Below are positions 8,937-17,054 of a stretch of 46,099 bases of DNA, piece after piece. The translations under genes were made by a program, and so were the position numbers. Position 1 is the first letter of the stretch; each line of letters opens with the position of its first letter. Source of the stretch: an uncultured bacterium (GTDB lineage Bacteria; Patescibacteriota; Patescibacteriia; 2-12-FULL-60-25); NCBI GenBank assembly GCA_937949995.1, contig CALFEO010000035.1, positions 1 through 46,099 on the forward strand. Reading direction: 5' to 3'. The notes below the pieces were generated by a model that saw only the letters and a program-made list of their open reading frames with translations, was not told the origin of the DNA and ran no database searches.

Positions 8937-9422
8937 ATGTCCGACACTTATCCGATTGTTACTTATAAGAATCCCTCTATCCGAGAGAGGTCTGTTGAAG
9001 TTCCGGCGGAAGAAGTTACCACGAAAGAGTTTCAGGATTATTTGGATAAGTTGATACGGACCATGCATGTGGAGGATGGGATTGGCATCGCCTCTCCTCA
9101 AGTCGGAATCAATAGAAGAGTTTTTATAGCCCACATTAAGGGCCAAGATACCACATTCATTAATCCGATAATTACCAAAAAATCAGACACGGTATTGATT
9201 ACAGAAGAAGGCTGTTTGAGTGTGCCCGGTGTTTGGGGAACCGTCAGCCGTCCAAAAAGAATTTCCATTGAAGCCACGGACAGACATGGCCGTAAAATGG
9301 CTATGAATTTAAAAAATATGGACGCCATTGTTTTTCAACATGAATTGGATCATTTGGACGGAGTGCTGTTTGTAGATAAAATGTTGGAGGCGACGAGGGG
9401 GAACTATCCGAATACCCATTAA
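8937..9422 (+). CDS. def: Peptide deformylase
   Basis: A 161-residue cytoplasmic metalloenzyme that removes the formyl group from the N-terminal methionine of nascent proteins. All three signatures are present: GIGIASPQ (residues 48-55), EGCLS (91-95, metal ligand C93) and HELDH (135-139, two metal ligands and the catalytic Glu). Length is normal for type I/III enzymes. Its functional partner fmt lies 1.3 kb downstream, separated by the unusual tRNA and an unknown gene, both on the other strand, so the two are not an operon. The C-terminal tail is short and polar. Confidence 0.97.
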   Translation: MSDTYPIVTYKNPSIRERSVEVPAEEVTTKEFQDYLDKLIRTMHVEDGIGIASPQVGINRRVFIAHIKGQDTTFINPIITKKSDTVLITEEGCLSVPGVWGTVSRPKRISIEATDRHGRKMAMNLKNMDAIVFQHELDHLDGVLFVDKMLEATRGNYPNTH

Positions 9423-9530
9423 GAATTAAGAATTAAGAATTAAGAATTAAGAATGAATGTAGCCTGCGGCATTTTTTTTATCTTCGATCTCTCTAAAATC
9501 TCGTAGGGATAAACCTCGTGTTTATCCGAG
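9421..9530. repeat. GAATTAAGAATTAAG tandem (R6) and GGATAAACC/GGTTTATCC (R5) repeats
   Basis: 9421-9456 holds five tandem copies of AAGAATT directly after the def stop codon; the inverse copy is at 10680-10717. 9503-9530 is a copy of CGTAGGGATAAACCTCGTG, a family seen also at 11705, 11796, 24157, 42061 and 42112. Confidence 0.8.
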
Positions 9531-9569
9531 CTGTCGCCGTAGGCGAAACTTGCAAGTTTTTCTGTATTG

Positions 9570-9600
9570 AAAAACCTCGTACTTAGGCGTACGAGGTTGT
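9570..9600 (-). terminator. Factor-independent terminator of the tRNA-like gene
   Basis: A perfect stem (arms 9573-9582 and 9589-9598, loop of 6) is followed on the minus strand by a run of five T. It lies just downstream of the tRNA-like gene. Confidence 0.75.
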
Positions 9601-9605
9601 GCAGT

Positions 9606-9734
9606 AGGGAGGGTGGGATTTGAACCCACATCTAAGCCGCTTTAGTTTTGCGCGAGGTGACACAAGTGCTTAACCAAACACAGGAGCCGCTTGGCGCAAA
9701 ACGCGTACTCGCCTTACCTGTTGGCTACCTCCCT
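9606..9734 (-). tRNA. Oversized tRNA-like gene (129 nt), isotype not assignable
   Basis: The acceptor stem is perfect (7 bp, 9728-9734 with 9606-9612). The D-arm has a 3-bp stem and a loop with GG (9711-9725). The T-arm is canonical (GUGGG, loop UUCAAAU, CCCAC; 9613-9629). The discriminator is A and CCA is not encoded. Between the D- and T-arms lie about 80 nt instead of 20-40. This part contains a 9-bp helix (GUUUUGCGC with GCGCAAAAC), a second D-like hairpin (GUGUUU, loop GGUU, AAGCAC) and a variable-arm-like hairpin (CUAA, AGCGGC, UUAG). AAGCGGCU occurs twice, 50 nt apart. I could not place a standard 5-bp/7-nt anticodon arm. It may be an intron-bearing type II tRNA or a divergent tRNA with an internal duplication. 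Confidence 0.6.
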
Positions 9735-9760
9735 TTATCAGATAAGCTGATGAGTGAGAG

Positions 9761-9787
9761 ATTATATCATCTCAAGTTTTGTGTCAA
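9761..9787 (-). promoter_or_regulatory. Promoter of the tRNA-like gene
   Basis: On the minus strand TTGACA (9782-9787) and TATAAT (9761-9766) are both consensus, with a 15-bp spacer. Transcription should begin near 9754, about 20 nt before the acceptor stem. The -35 overlaps the stop codon region of the preceding gene. Confidence 0.7.
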
Positions 9788-10359
9788 GTGTAACCGCACG
9801 ACTTTTGCCATTGAGTAAAATGTGTGTTCCATAGCTCTCGGAGTTCGGTGTGTTCTTGAGTGTTCACCATCCTCAAATTCCGGTCATCTTTATCGTCAAA
9901 AACCATAGCATCCCAGTATTCGGTTAACTCGGCTTCGGCGATTCGTTTGCCATTAAGTGTATTCACTTCATGCAACCAACCGTTAAATCCGGAAAATTCT
10001 TTGTTTCCGTAAAGTGCCCATGCGGATAGCACATTCAACTCAACCAGAACTGCATTAATGATAGGCGGCCAGAGAACATCATCACGCGCTTCTTGAGTCA
10101 GAGTGCCCCAAGGAGTCCAGATGCTGTAAGGCATGCGCAGCTGCCCGCGTTTGCACTCCCTGAAACGATCCATAGGATGAACTCGGATCAGAAATCCCCG
10201 TGTTGTTCTGCAACCAAAGAAGTTAACTCTGGACTCATCCAATCTTTCAACCAAAGAATACGCTCGGCGTCCGGCTCTGTCTTCGTGAGCCCGGAATACC
10301 TTAACGATTTCCACCAACTGACAAAATACTTTGTAACTTTTGGCCGCTTTGGGAATCAT
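9784..10359 (-). CDS. Hypothetical protein
   Basis: A 191-residue soluble protein that I do not recognise. It is rich in Trp in the second half (WTPWGTL, WPPIINAV, WALYGNKEF, WLHEVN, HFTQWQ) and has no signal peptide or membrane segment. I chose the ATG at 10357-10359 because a strong ribosome binding site (AAAGGAG) lies directly upstream; an upstream in-frame ATG at 10437 overlaps the promoter and is unlikely. A consensus promoter precedes it. With its own promoter and strong ribosome site it differs from the housekeeping genes here and may be an acquired accessory gene. Confidence 0.65.
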   Translation of the reverse strand: MIPKAAKSYKVFCQLVEIVKVFRAHEDRAGRRAYSLVERLDESRVNFFGCRTTRGFLIRVHPMDRFRECKRGQLRMPYSIWTPWGTLTQEARDDVLWPPIINAVLVELNVLSAWALYGNKEFSGFNGWLHEVNTLNGKRIAEAELTEYWDAMVFDDKDDRNLRMVNTQEHTELRELWNTHFTQWQKSCGYT

Positions 10360-10387
10360 CTCCTCTCCTTTCAATGTGCCAAAAAGC

Positions 10388-10416
10388 ATTTGACCAGATT
10401 TTTTCCTTACTGTCAA
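10388..10416 (-). promoter_or_regulatory. Promoter of the hypothetical gene at 9784-10359
   Basis: On the minus strand TTGACA (10411-10416), a 17-bp spacer and TCAAAT (10388-10393). The predicted start near 10381 leaves a leader of about 22 nt that carries the ribosome binding site. Confidence 0.65.
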
Positions 10417-10484
10417 TCCCCGTTTCCGCTTTGACAATTGAGGCTAAAATAAGGTAATTTACTATCGACTAGTACAATAACAAA

Positions 10485-10717
10485 CTTTCCAAATTAAGAA
10501 TTATGAATTATGAATTAATAATGTTGGAATCGCATACCATCAATGCATAGTGCATAATGCATAGTGCAAAATGATTGTATCGCTGGCGCGATATTTATTT
10601 ATATAATGATCAAGTTCCAATATTATGCATCATGCATTATGCATCATGAATTGAGTATAGTAATGCCGAAGGCTACATTCATTCTTAATTCTTAATTCTT
10701 AATTCTTAATTCTTCCC
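10485..10717. repeat. R6 and R1 repeat block upstream of fmt
   Basis: Begins with AATTAAGAATTATGAATTATG, continues with TGCATAGTGCATAATGCATAG units and a near copy of the 51-97 segment, and ends with five tandem ATTCTTAA units (10680-10717) up to the fmt leader. 10360-10723 holds otherwise only the promoter above. Confidence 0.8.
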
Positions 10718-10723
10718 ACAGTT

Positions 10724-11665
10724 ATGCCCTACTCTATAATTTTCTTCGGAACATCCGATTTCTCGACACCTTCTCTGCAGGCGCTTATTAACGATGCCCG
10801 ATTTAGCGTGAAAGCAGTGGTTACAAAACCGGATATGAGGGTGGGAAGGCATCAGGAAATTGTTGAACCGCCGGTGAAGGTGATGGCAAAAAAGAATGGG
10901 ATACCGGTGATGCAATTTGAGTCAATCAAGAGTGCGGAAGCATACGAGGCTTTGAAACGAATTCAGGATGAGTCTGAGGGGGTGGATGCTTATGTGGTTG
11001 TCAGCTATGGCAAGATTATTCCGCAGAAGGTTTTGGATTTGCCAAAATATGGAGTGATTAATGTTCATGGATCTCTTTTGCCAAAACATCGAGGAGCTTC
11101 GTGCGTGCAATCCGCCATTGCCGGTGGTGATACAGAGACGGGTGTTACCATTATGCTTATGGATGCGGAGATGGACCATGGGCCGACCTTGGCGCAGAAA
11201 AAGACAGAGATAAAGGTTGATGATACGGGTGGAATAGTTCATGACCGTTTAGCTTGCGTCGGAGCTTTGCTCTTAACCGATGCTCTGGCAAGCTTTATTG
11301 AACACAAAATTGAACCAAAGGAGCAAGACCACGATTCGGCGACTTATTGTAAAATATTAAAACGCGAAGACGGCAAAATCGATTGGTCAAAACCGGCAGA
11401 TGAGATCGAGCGGCTTGTGCGTGCTTATGACCCATGGCCGGGAACTTATACGGAGAAAGATGGGAAGAGGATGAAGATATTAAAAACACGAATATCGAAC
11501 CTCGAACTTCGAACTACGATTCAAGAACCGGGTGAAATGGTCGTCGAATCTGATAAGTTGTATATTACATGCGGGGATGGTGCAAAGCTCCAGATTTTGG
11601 AGTTACAGCCCGAGGGGAAGAGGAGAATGACGGCAAAGGAATATCTAGCCGGCAACAGCTTCTAG
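10724..11665 (+). CDS. fmt: Methionyl-tRNA formyltransferase
   Basis: A 313-residue cytoplasmic enzyme that formylates initiator Met-tRNA with 10-formyl-tetrahydrofolate. The catalytic triad is present: N113 and H115 in GVINVHGSLLP and D151 in EMDHGP; SLLPKHRGAS is the family signature. The C-terminal OB-like tRNA-binding domain follows from about residue 210. Residues about 255-267 (TRISNLELRTTIQ) look like translated repeat DNA of the GAACTTCGAACT type (11486-11524), set in a loop of that domain. The gene is flanked by repeat blocks and is probably monocistronic. It works with def upstream. Confidence 0.96.
   Translation: MPYSIIFFGTSDFSTPSLQALINDARFSVKAVVTKPDMRVGRHQEIVEPPVKVMAKKNGIPVMQFESIKSAEAYEALKRIQDESEGVDAYVVVSYGKIIPQKVLDLPKYGVINVHGSLLPKHRGASCVQSAIAGGDTETGVTIMLMDAEMDHGPTLAQKKTEIKVDDTGGIVHDRLACVGALLLTDALASFIEHKIEPKEQDHDSATYCKILKREDGKIDWSKPADEIERLVRAYDPWPGTYTEKDGKRMKILKTRISNLELRTTIQEPGEMVVESDKLYITCGDGAKLQILELQPEGKRRMTAKEYLAGNSF
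11486..11524 (+). repeat. Probable in-frame repeat segment in fmt
   Basis: ACGAATATCGAACCTCGAAC and the following CTTCGAACTACG form short tandem/inverted units related to those at 16263-16330. They encode 13 residues at a loop position of the C-terminal domain. Shorter and less certain than the other three genic copies. Confidence 0.5.
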
Positions 11666-11825
11666 CTACCAGCTTCCAGCCACCAGCCAACAATCCAACA
11701 GTCTTCGTAGGGATAAACCTCGTGTTTATCCGTGCCTACAAAAAACAAATGGCATTCAACCATCATTACTCGTAAGATATCCTTTCATTAAGTGCGGATA
11801 AACACAAAGTTCATCCCTACGACCC
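11660..11825. repeat. R4 (AGCTACCAGCTTCCAGC) and two R5 copies
   Basis: 11660-11690 has units of seven to eight bases (AGCTTCTAGCTACCAGC). R5 copies at 11705-11735 and 11796-11823 are in opposite orientation, so together they could pair. The second copy lies inside the 3' end of ogt and supplies its last codons and stop. Confidence 0.8.
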
Positions 11826-12249
11826 ACCGCTCTTCCAGTTGTAAAAGTTGGTTCTTTAGTGATGCGCCCCATTTATAACCTCCGATAGTGCCATTGGAGC
11901 GGATGACTCGGTGACATGGGATTATGATTGCGATAGGGTTGGCTCCAATCGCATTGGCTACTGCACGAACAGCTTTTGGCTGTTTTATTTTATTGGCGAT
12001 GCCTTGGTAAGTTGCGGTTTTTCCGTAGGGAATGTTTTGTAAAGCGCGCCAGACTTTCAGTTGAAACGGAGTTCCATTTAAATCAAGTTTAATGTCGAAT
12101 TTGGTTCTGGTTCCTAAAAAATACTCCTTGAGTTGTTTAGAAATTTGTTGATAATCCGCTCTTGAAGAGGCGTCTTTTTCTACAAAACCAACAGATAAAA
12201 TTCCGCTTGGAGAGCTGATAATTTCTAAATTTGAGACACTTAAATCCAT
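11788..12249 (-). CDS. ogt: Methylated-DNA--protein-cysteine methyltransferase
   Basis: A 153-residue suicide DNA-repair protein that transfers the alkyl group from O6-alkylguanine to its own cysteine. The active site PCHR is at residues 111-114 (C112), after the conserved AVANAIGANP and before GGYKWG. The helix-turn-helix GKTATYQGIA is at about 77-86. The last eight or nine residues (after RWVVG) come from an R5 repeat (CGTAGGGATGAAC...), so the natural C-terminus was probably replaced when the repeat arrived. Stand-alone gene. Confidence 0.95.
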   Translation of the reverse strand: MDLSVSNLEIISSPSGILSVGFVEKDASSRADYQQISKQLKEYFLGTRTKFDIKLDLNGTPFQLKVWRALQNIPYGKTATYQGIANKIKQPKAVRAVANAIGANPIAIIIPCHRVIRSNGTIGGYKWGASLKNQLLQLEERWVVGMNFVFIRT

Positions 12250-12289
12250 AGAATTGTAAATCCATGAGCTTGCGAATTTGAGCCAGTTG

Positions 12290-12352
12290 CTTAGATTCTC
12301 AGATTCCAGACGCGTCCCACGTAGCTTGAGCGTAGTGGGATTCTCAGATTCT
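12290..12352. repeat. GATTCTCAGATTC palindromic repeat
   Basis: GATTCTCAGATTC occurs at both ends of a stretch containing TCCCACGTAGCTTGAGCG and its partial inverse GTAGTGGGA. It is related to the GC-rich core at about 6830-6860. Nothing else is seen between ogt and the next gene. Confidence 0.6.
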
Positions 12353-12369
12353 CTATTAACAAACCCGGT

Positions 12370-14841
12370 TCAAATTTGGTTTTCCCTATCCATAGCCAGC
12401 ATACCCTCCAATAACAGCAGAACAGCAAAACCAAGCGGATGATCCAAGTATGGAGTAAAAACGTGGACAGCGGCCAAAGCAATAAGATTGCCGACGATGC
12501 CGGTGCGAAGCCACCAAGAATAATTGGATTTCCATGAGCGCCACCCCAGAGATATCAGCAAAATCAACATGACCAGAGGGCCGAAGATGCCGAATTTAAC
12601 CCAAAATGCGAGCCAACCCCATTCGAAAGCATAAGTTGTGTAAATGCCATCGGGATTATTTTGTAAGACTCGCGGATCTTGGCTTTTATAGGTTATGGTA
12701 CTGCCGAATCCGTGACCGAGAATCGGATTCTCCCCTATTTTTTGCCACATGGCAGGCAATAAATTCCAACGACTGGATCCGGCAGCATCGGAAAGCGTGC
12801 CGCGATCTTTTATCATGGAAGCAAACGACACGTCTTTGGTGGCGGGAAAAGGAAAGTAGATAGCACCGGCGATTACGGCGGTCGCTATTAGAGATCCCAC
12901 AATGGCTTTGATCATGGAACGCCAAACCATTTTTTTATGTGCCAATACACCCAAAATCAAAACCGTTAATCCACCGGCTACCAAACCGATCCAAAAGCTC
13001 CGTGATAAACTGATGACAATCATGCTAATACCGATTATCCAAAGCCAAACATTTATGTAACGTTTCAGATTGAAGAAGATGCGATTGCGAAAATTGTTTG
13101 ACCCGAGTTCCACTTCGCTATTCACTTCCGAATCGCCGATGACAGCGTCACGCATCCAGTAAGCTAAAACAAAGATGGATGCGAATATGGAATAGATTGC
13201 CGATTGAAAGAAAACCCTGTAAACATTACCGCCGGCCGGGGTGATTTCGCCAACCCTGGTATCGCGAATCCAAGTGTAAAGAGGATCGGCCAAAAAGATT
13301 ATGCCGTGCGAAAAAATATATAAAACCGCCAAAGCTTTAAGAGGCAGATAAATCAAAGCCGAGATAATGGCGGACTTTGCGTAGCGAATCAGGTCGTCTT
13401 TGAAACGATGAGCAATATCCAAAACCGGAACAAAATACAGTAAAAATATCCAAGCGTTAGCATCCTGAAATACGTATGGCTGCTTGAATATAAAACCGTT
13501 TACCAAGCCGATAAGAAGCATTACGGCTACAAATAACCAGATTTGCACGATTAGCAGTTCCGCCACTCTCCAGAAGCGCCAAATTCGCGCTTTAACGGCA
13601 TTTAACGCCCAACCCAGCCCAAAACCCGCCATGATTACCATGCGAAGCGAAAAGCCCATTTCCAGGCTTGGTGTAGATACCGCCAATAAATAACCAAACC
13701 CGCCGATCATCACTTCGAGGATAATGAGAGATAGAGCCAAAGCGGGACGTTTATAGGCTATAAAGGCGACAGCTAATCCGCACAAACCGGCGATCAAACT
13801 GCGCGCCGAAGGATTTCGAATGGTTATAAAAGATAGAACTTCCAAAGCGATAATTCCGAACAGCCAAAGTGATAAATATTTATACTCACAAGGTTTAATG
13901 ACAATGGCCGATTCTCTTGCTCCATTTGCATCAGTCGGTATTTTTGATTGCTTGGGTTTGAATGATGCAAAGAAACCAAGAGGTTTTTTTACCACTCCGG
14001 CAATAATAGCTAACAACAAAGACAAAGGGTGCAGTAAAGCAACAATCAACCAAGCTCCCCGGCCATGCCACTTCAACATGTATTGCATTAAACTGTTATT
14101 AAAATATTTTTGTTTGCGCAACGTAAACGCTTTGCCGAAAGATTGGCCTCCATAATGCAATACAGCGACCGAGGGTTCGTACCAAACCAGCCAACGATTT
14201 TTTTTGGCGGTCTTGCAGGCATCCACCTCTTCAAACCAGATGAAATAGCGCGGATCCAAGCCATGCATCTGGTCCCAACAAGCGGCACGCACCAAAAAAC
14301 AAGCTCCCATGACCTGCTCGACACTAAGCGGATGATTGGGGTTGATGTCTGCCGCGAAATATTTTTGCAAAGATTTAAGTTTCGGCAAAAAATGATGCAG
14401 TTTAAGTAAGATCAAAACTTGGCTCGTCAGTGATGGAAAACGGCGTATGCTGGGTTGATATGTACCATCGGCATTCAACAATTTGGGACCCATAATGCCG
14501 GCTTTGGGATTGAAATCCATTTTATGAACCAATTGAGTCAAACTTAGAGCCGGGCAAACGGTATCAGGATTCAACAATAAAATATAACGAGATTTGTGTT
14601 GAACAGCGCCTTGATTGTTAGCGGCTGCAAAACCCAAGTTTACATCATTGACCAATAAATCGATTCTGTCTTCACCGACAAACACGCGCTTAACCATTTC
14701 AGCCGAACCGTCGGAAGAAGCATTATCCACGACAACACACTCCCAATCCAACCCTTCGCAAGCCTCGGGCAAGGATTTCAAACACCGCTCAAGCTCTGCT
14801 TGAACATTCCAGCTGACAATGACGATGTGGAGATCTTTCAT
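12370..14841 (-). CDS. GT2 glycosyltransferase fused to O-antigen-ligase-like membrane domain
   Basis: An 823-residue two-part protein. Residues 1-about 260 form a GT2 (rhamnosyltransferase-like, GT-A fold) domain: IVIVSWN, VVVDNASSDGS, LLLNPDT and WFEEVDAC. After about residue 270 come many membrane segments typical of the Wzy/WaaL (O-antigen ligase) family, with the family signature NPILGHGFGSTITY in a large outer loop near the C-terminus. Such a fusion would join sugar addition on the cytoplasmic face with polymerisation or ligation outside. The flippase and the GT4-GT2 gene upstream on the same strand support a surface polysaccharide locus. Confidence 0.85.
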   Translation of the reverse strand: MKDLHIVIVSWNVQAELERCLKSLPEACEGLDWECVVVDNASSDGSAEMVKRVFVGEDRIDLLVNDVNLGFAAANNQGAVQHKSRYILLLNPDTVCPALSLTQLVHKMDFNPKAGIMGPKLLNADGTYQPSIRRFPSLTSQVLILLKLHHFLPKLKSLQKYFAADINPNHPLSVEQVMGACFLVRAACWDQMHGLDPRYFIWFEEVDACKTAKKNRWLVWYEPSVAVLHYGGQSFGKAFTLRKQKYFNNSLMQYMLKWHGRGAWLIVALLHPLSLLLAIIAGVVKKPLGFFASFKPKQSKIPTDANGARESAIVIKPCEYKYLSLWLFGIIALEVLSFITIRNPSARSLIAGLCGLAVAFIAYKRPALALSLIILEVMIGGFGYLLAVSTPSLEMGFSLRMVIMAGFGLGWALNAVKARIWRFWRVAELLIVQIWLFVAVMLLIGLVNGFIFKQPYVFQDANAWIFLLYFVPVLDIAHRFKDDLIRYAKSAIISALIYLPLKALAVLYIFSHGIIFLADPLYTWIRDTRVGEITPAGGNVYRVFFQSAIYSIFASIFVLAYWMRDAVIGDSEVNSEVELGSNNFRNRIFFNLKRYINVWLWIIGISMIVISLSRSFWIGLVAGGLTVLILGVLAHKKMVWRSMIKAIVGSLIATAVIAGAIYFPFPATKDVSFASMIKDRGTLSDAAGSSRWNLLPAMWQKIGENPILGHGFGSTITYKSQDPRVLQNNPDGIYTTYAFEWGWLAFWVKFGIFGPLVMLILLISLGWRSWKSNYSWWLRTGIVGNLIALAAVHVFTPYLDHPLGFAVLLLLEGMLAMDRENQI

Positions 14842-14847
14842 AAATTA

Positions 14848-15062
14848 AGCTGCAAGCTACTAGCTTCTAGTCAAATAAACGTTTATAACGTTCATAACGT
14901 TTATAACGAGTTAAGTGATTGTTTAGCACAACCCCCAAACCCCCTTATCAGGGGGCTGTTACTTGGTTACAAGTCCCTGATAAGGGATTTAGGGTTGTGC
15001 TAGGTTCATCAAGAGCTTCTTAAGATACTCTTGATGAACTTTAGACTTGATAAACTTGTTAC
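14848..15062. repeat. Composite repeat block: R4, R3, DUF559-type palindrome, R2
   Basis: Four families follow one another: AGCTACTAGCTTCTAG (14850-14872), AACGTTTATAACG units (14878-14915), an inverted pair CACAACCCCCAAACCCCCTT ... TTTAGGGTTGTGC (14928-15002), and R2 from 15004. Such stacking suggests repeats insert next to or into one another. Confidence 0.8.
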
Positions 15063-17054
15063 TTAGTGCGATGAACTTATTTGATGCTTGCGTTTGATTA
15101 TGGCTTCGGCGGTGCGGTATTTGGTTATGAGTTTTGGGGTGTAGCCGAGGATGGGCCACGGGATTTTGTAGGCAAACGAGGGAAGCCATTGGCTGATGCC
15201 GTTTTTGCGCTCTTTGACAGTGAATAAATTCCGCGAGACATAAATTCCCCGCTTATTGGACTTTAGCATAGTCAGCCATAAATCCCAATCTTGAAACTTG
15301 GTGAGCGTTTCATCAAAAACGGGATTTGCGGAGCGCCGGATGAGTGCCGAAGTATGAATGTAATTTTGTTTCCGCAGAGCATCCTCGTTAAATTCTTGAG
15401 CACGAAACAAGCGTTTGCCCCAAATAAAATCCCCGTAAGCATAATCGACTGCGGGATTATTGATAAGAGCTTGACGCATTATTTCCAAAGCATGAGGCTC
15501 GAGCTTGATATCAGCGTCCAGAAAAATGATAAACTCACCATCCGCCAATTCGGCTCCCCTGTTTCGCGCCACGGGAGCTCCGGAATTTTGCGCGAGGTGG
15601 ATAAATTGAATCGGCAGCAGATCAACAAATTCTTGCACCGTCGTTTCAGGATTATCAGTCGAGGCATCGTCCACCACGATGACTTGTTTTACATTTACGG
15701 TTTGATTTATCAAGGACTTGAGCGCGTCGCGTAATTCGGAGGCGTGATTGTAGCAGGGTATTACTACAGAGATATCTTGAGGGACATCGCTTTCAGGTGG
15801 AAGATTTGACGATTCAGAAATGCTTGAATCAGATAAAAAAGATGATAACAACCTCCAGCGATCCGACCAGTTGAAATCTGTTTTGACGCGTTTGTGACCC
15901 GATTGACCAAATTGGCTCGCGAGATTTGGATCGTTGAGGAGTTTTTGCAAGGCTTCAGTGCATGCATCAACGGTGGGCGGGATGAGCAAGCCGGTTTGGT
16001 TGTTGATTACAGCTTCGGAGGTACCTCCGCTTGCGCCGGCGATGACTGGCAGACCCGCATAGGAGGCTTCCAAAAATACCATACCGAATCCCTCCACATC
16101 ATCCGCGGTTTCTCGTCCCGGCAAACAAAATACATCCGCAGCCGAATACCAATCATGCAAAGTTTCATCATCGGCATCACTCACCCAACGAACATCAACA
16201 CCGCTAAGCTTGGCAAGCTTATGCAAAGGCTCGGCGTACTGTCCGTTGCCGACTATTACTAATTCGTATTTCGAATATCGAATTTCGTATTTCGCGTCGG
16301 AGGCTTCTAATTCGAATATCGTATTTCCCTCCTTCGCCAAGTCTTCGGCGGGTACCTGCGGTTCGACGTTCGACGCTTGACGTTCGACGTTCGCTACGGC
16401 TTGAATGAGTGTATCAATGCCCTTGCGTTCTACGAGACGGCTGACGGCGAGTATGACTTTGGTGTCGGACTCGACGTTTAGACGAGAACGAGCCTCGGAT
16501 TTATCGGGAAGATCAAATGGATCAAGCCCTGGAGTGATAACCAAGGCATCGGCTTTAGGCACGAGCCGTTTGAGCAATCTTTCGGTTGCTTGGCTGTTGA
16601 CGATGAGTGCTTTTGCGTTGTTACAGATACGACGTAACAGCCAGCGCTTCCATTTTGTTTGCGCGCGCTTAAGATCCGTGCCGTGAAAAATCACGGCATA
16701 CTCGGATCCGCCCAAAGCGTTGGCGATCCAGGCCGAAGTGCCGATAGGAAAAACATGTGATATTAGAATGATGTTGTCTTGCGGGACTTCGAGACATCTT
16801 TTGATAAGTGGAAGCCAGCGAGGCCAAAAAGACCAGGAGAATAATATGTTTCGTACATCGTACATCGTACGTCGTACAAAACGATCAGCGCTTTCTTGTT
16901 TGTACGATGTACGATGTACGATGTACTCATTTTCTTTAGGTATTAATACTTCGATCTGACCGTTTGCGGCTGCAGCCAGGGATGAGAGATAACGCGCAAC
17001 ACCGCCCTTGGCCGGAGGGAAATCGTGTGTAATTAAAGTAAATTTAGGCATCAT
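15063..17054 (-). CDS. GT4-GT2 bifunctional glycosyltransferase with two in-frame repeat inserts
   Basis: A 663-residue cytoplasmic protein. Residues 1-about 410 are a GT4 (GT-B fold) enzyme: THDFPPAKGGVARY, VIFHGTDLK, LAVSRLVERKGIDTL and the nucleotide-sugar motif EGFGMVFLEASYAGLPV. Residues from about 435 are a GT2 domain: ISVVIPCYNHA, VVDDASTDN and FLDADIKLEP. Residues about 42-70 and 221-264 are translated repeats (see separate entries); both fall in loops of the GT4 domain and the family motifs resume cleanly after each. The start overlaps the stop of the flippase gene by 11 bp, so the two are coupled. Likely role: assembly of a surface glycan. Confidence 0.85.
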   Translation of the reverse strand: MMPKFTLITHDFPPAKGGVARYLSSLAAAANGQIEVLIPKENEYIVHRTSYKQESADRFVRRTMYDVRNILFSWSFWPRWLPLIKRCLEVPQDNIILISHVFPIGTSAWIANALGGSEYAVIFHGTDLKRAQTKWKRWLLRRICNNAKALIVNSQATERLLKRLVPKADALVITPGLDPFDLPDKSEARSRLNVESDTKVILAVSRLVERKGIDTLIQAVANVERQASNVEPQVPAEDLAKEGNTIFELEASDAKYEIRYSKYELVIVGNGQYAEPLHKLAKLSGVDVRWVSDADDETLHDWYSAADVFCLPGRETADDVEGFGMVFLEASYAGLPVIAGASGGTSEAVINNQTGLLIPPTVDACTEALQKLLNDPNLASQFGQSGHKRVKTDFNWSDRWRLLSSFLSDSSISESSNLPPESDVPQDISVVIPCYNHASELRDALKSLINQTVNVKQVIVVDDASTDNPETTVQEFVDLLPIQFIHLAQNSGAPVARNRGAELADGEFIIFLDADIKLEPHALEIMRQALINNPAVDYAYGDFIWGKRLFRAQEFNEDALRKQNYIHTSALIRRSANPVFDETLTKFQDWDLWLTMLKSNKRGIYVSRNLFTVKERKNGISQWLPSFAYKIPWPILGYTPKLITKYRTAEAIIKRKHQISSSH
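16263..16394 (-). repeat. In-frame repeat insert in the GT4 domain (R8-like)
   Basis: The arms consist of GAATATCGAATTTCGTATTT units and GTTCGACGTTCGACG units around CTTCGCCAAGTCTTCGGCG. On the coding strand it reads NVERQASNVEP, then AEDLAKEG, then KYEIRYSKYE, between DTLIQAV and LVIVGNGQY of the normal enzyme. Confidence 0.88.
16845..16931 (-). repeat. In-frame palindromic repeat insert near the GT4 N-terminus
   Basis: Three GTACATCGTAC-type units are mirrored by three GTACGATGTAC units around CAAAACGATCAGCGC. It encodes YIVHRTSYK ... FVRRTMYDVRN, 29 codons without a stop, in the early loop of the GT4 domain. Confidence 0.85.

Noticed and set aside
9656..9690. A second tRNA nested in the oversized tRNA
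   Set aside because: A D-like hairpin with GG in its loop is present, but no matching acceptor stem or 7-nt anticodon loop with U33 can be found.
9606..9734. Group I intron or tRNA-Sec
   Set aside because: The insert is far too short for a group I intron, and the 7-bp acceptor stem, 3-bp D-stem and missing UCA anticodon loop do not fit tRNA-Sec.
8937..11665. def-fmt operon
   Set aside because: The two genes lie in the same direction but 1.3 kb apart, with a terminator-bearing tRNA unit and another gene on the opposite strand between them.
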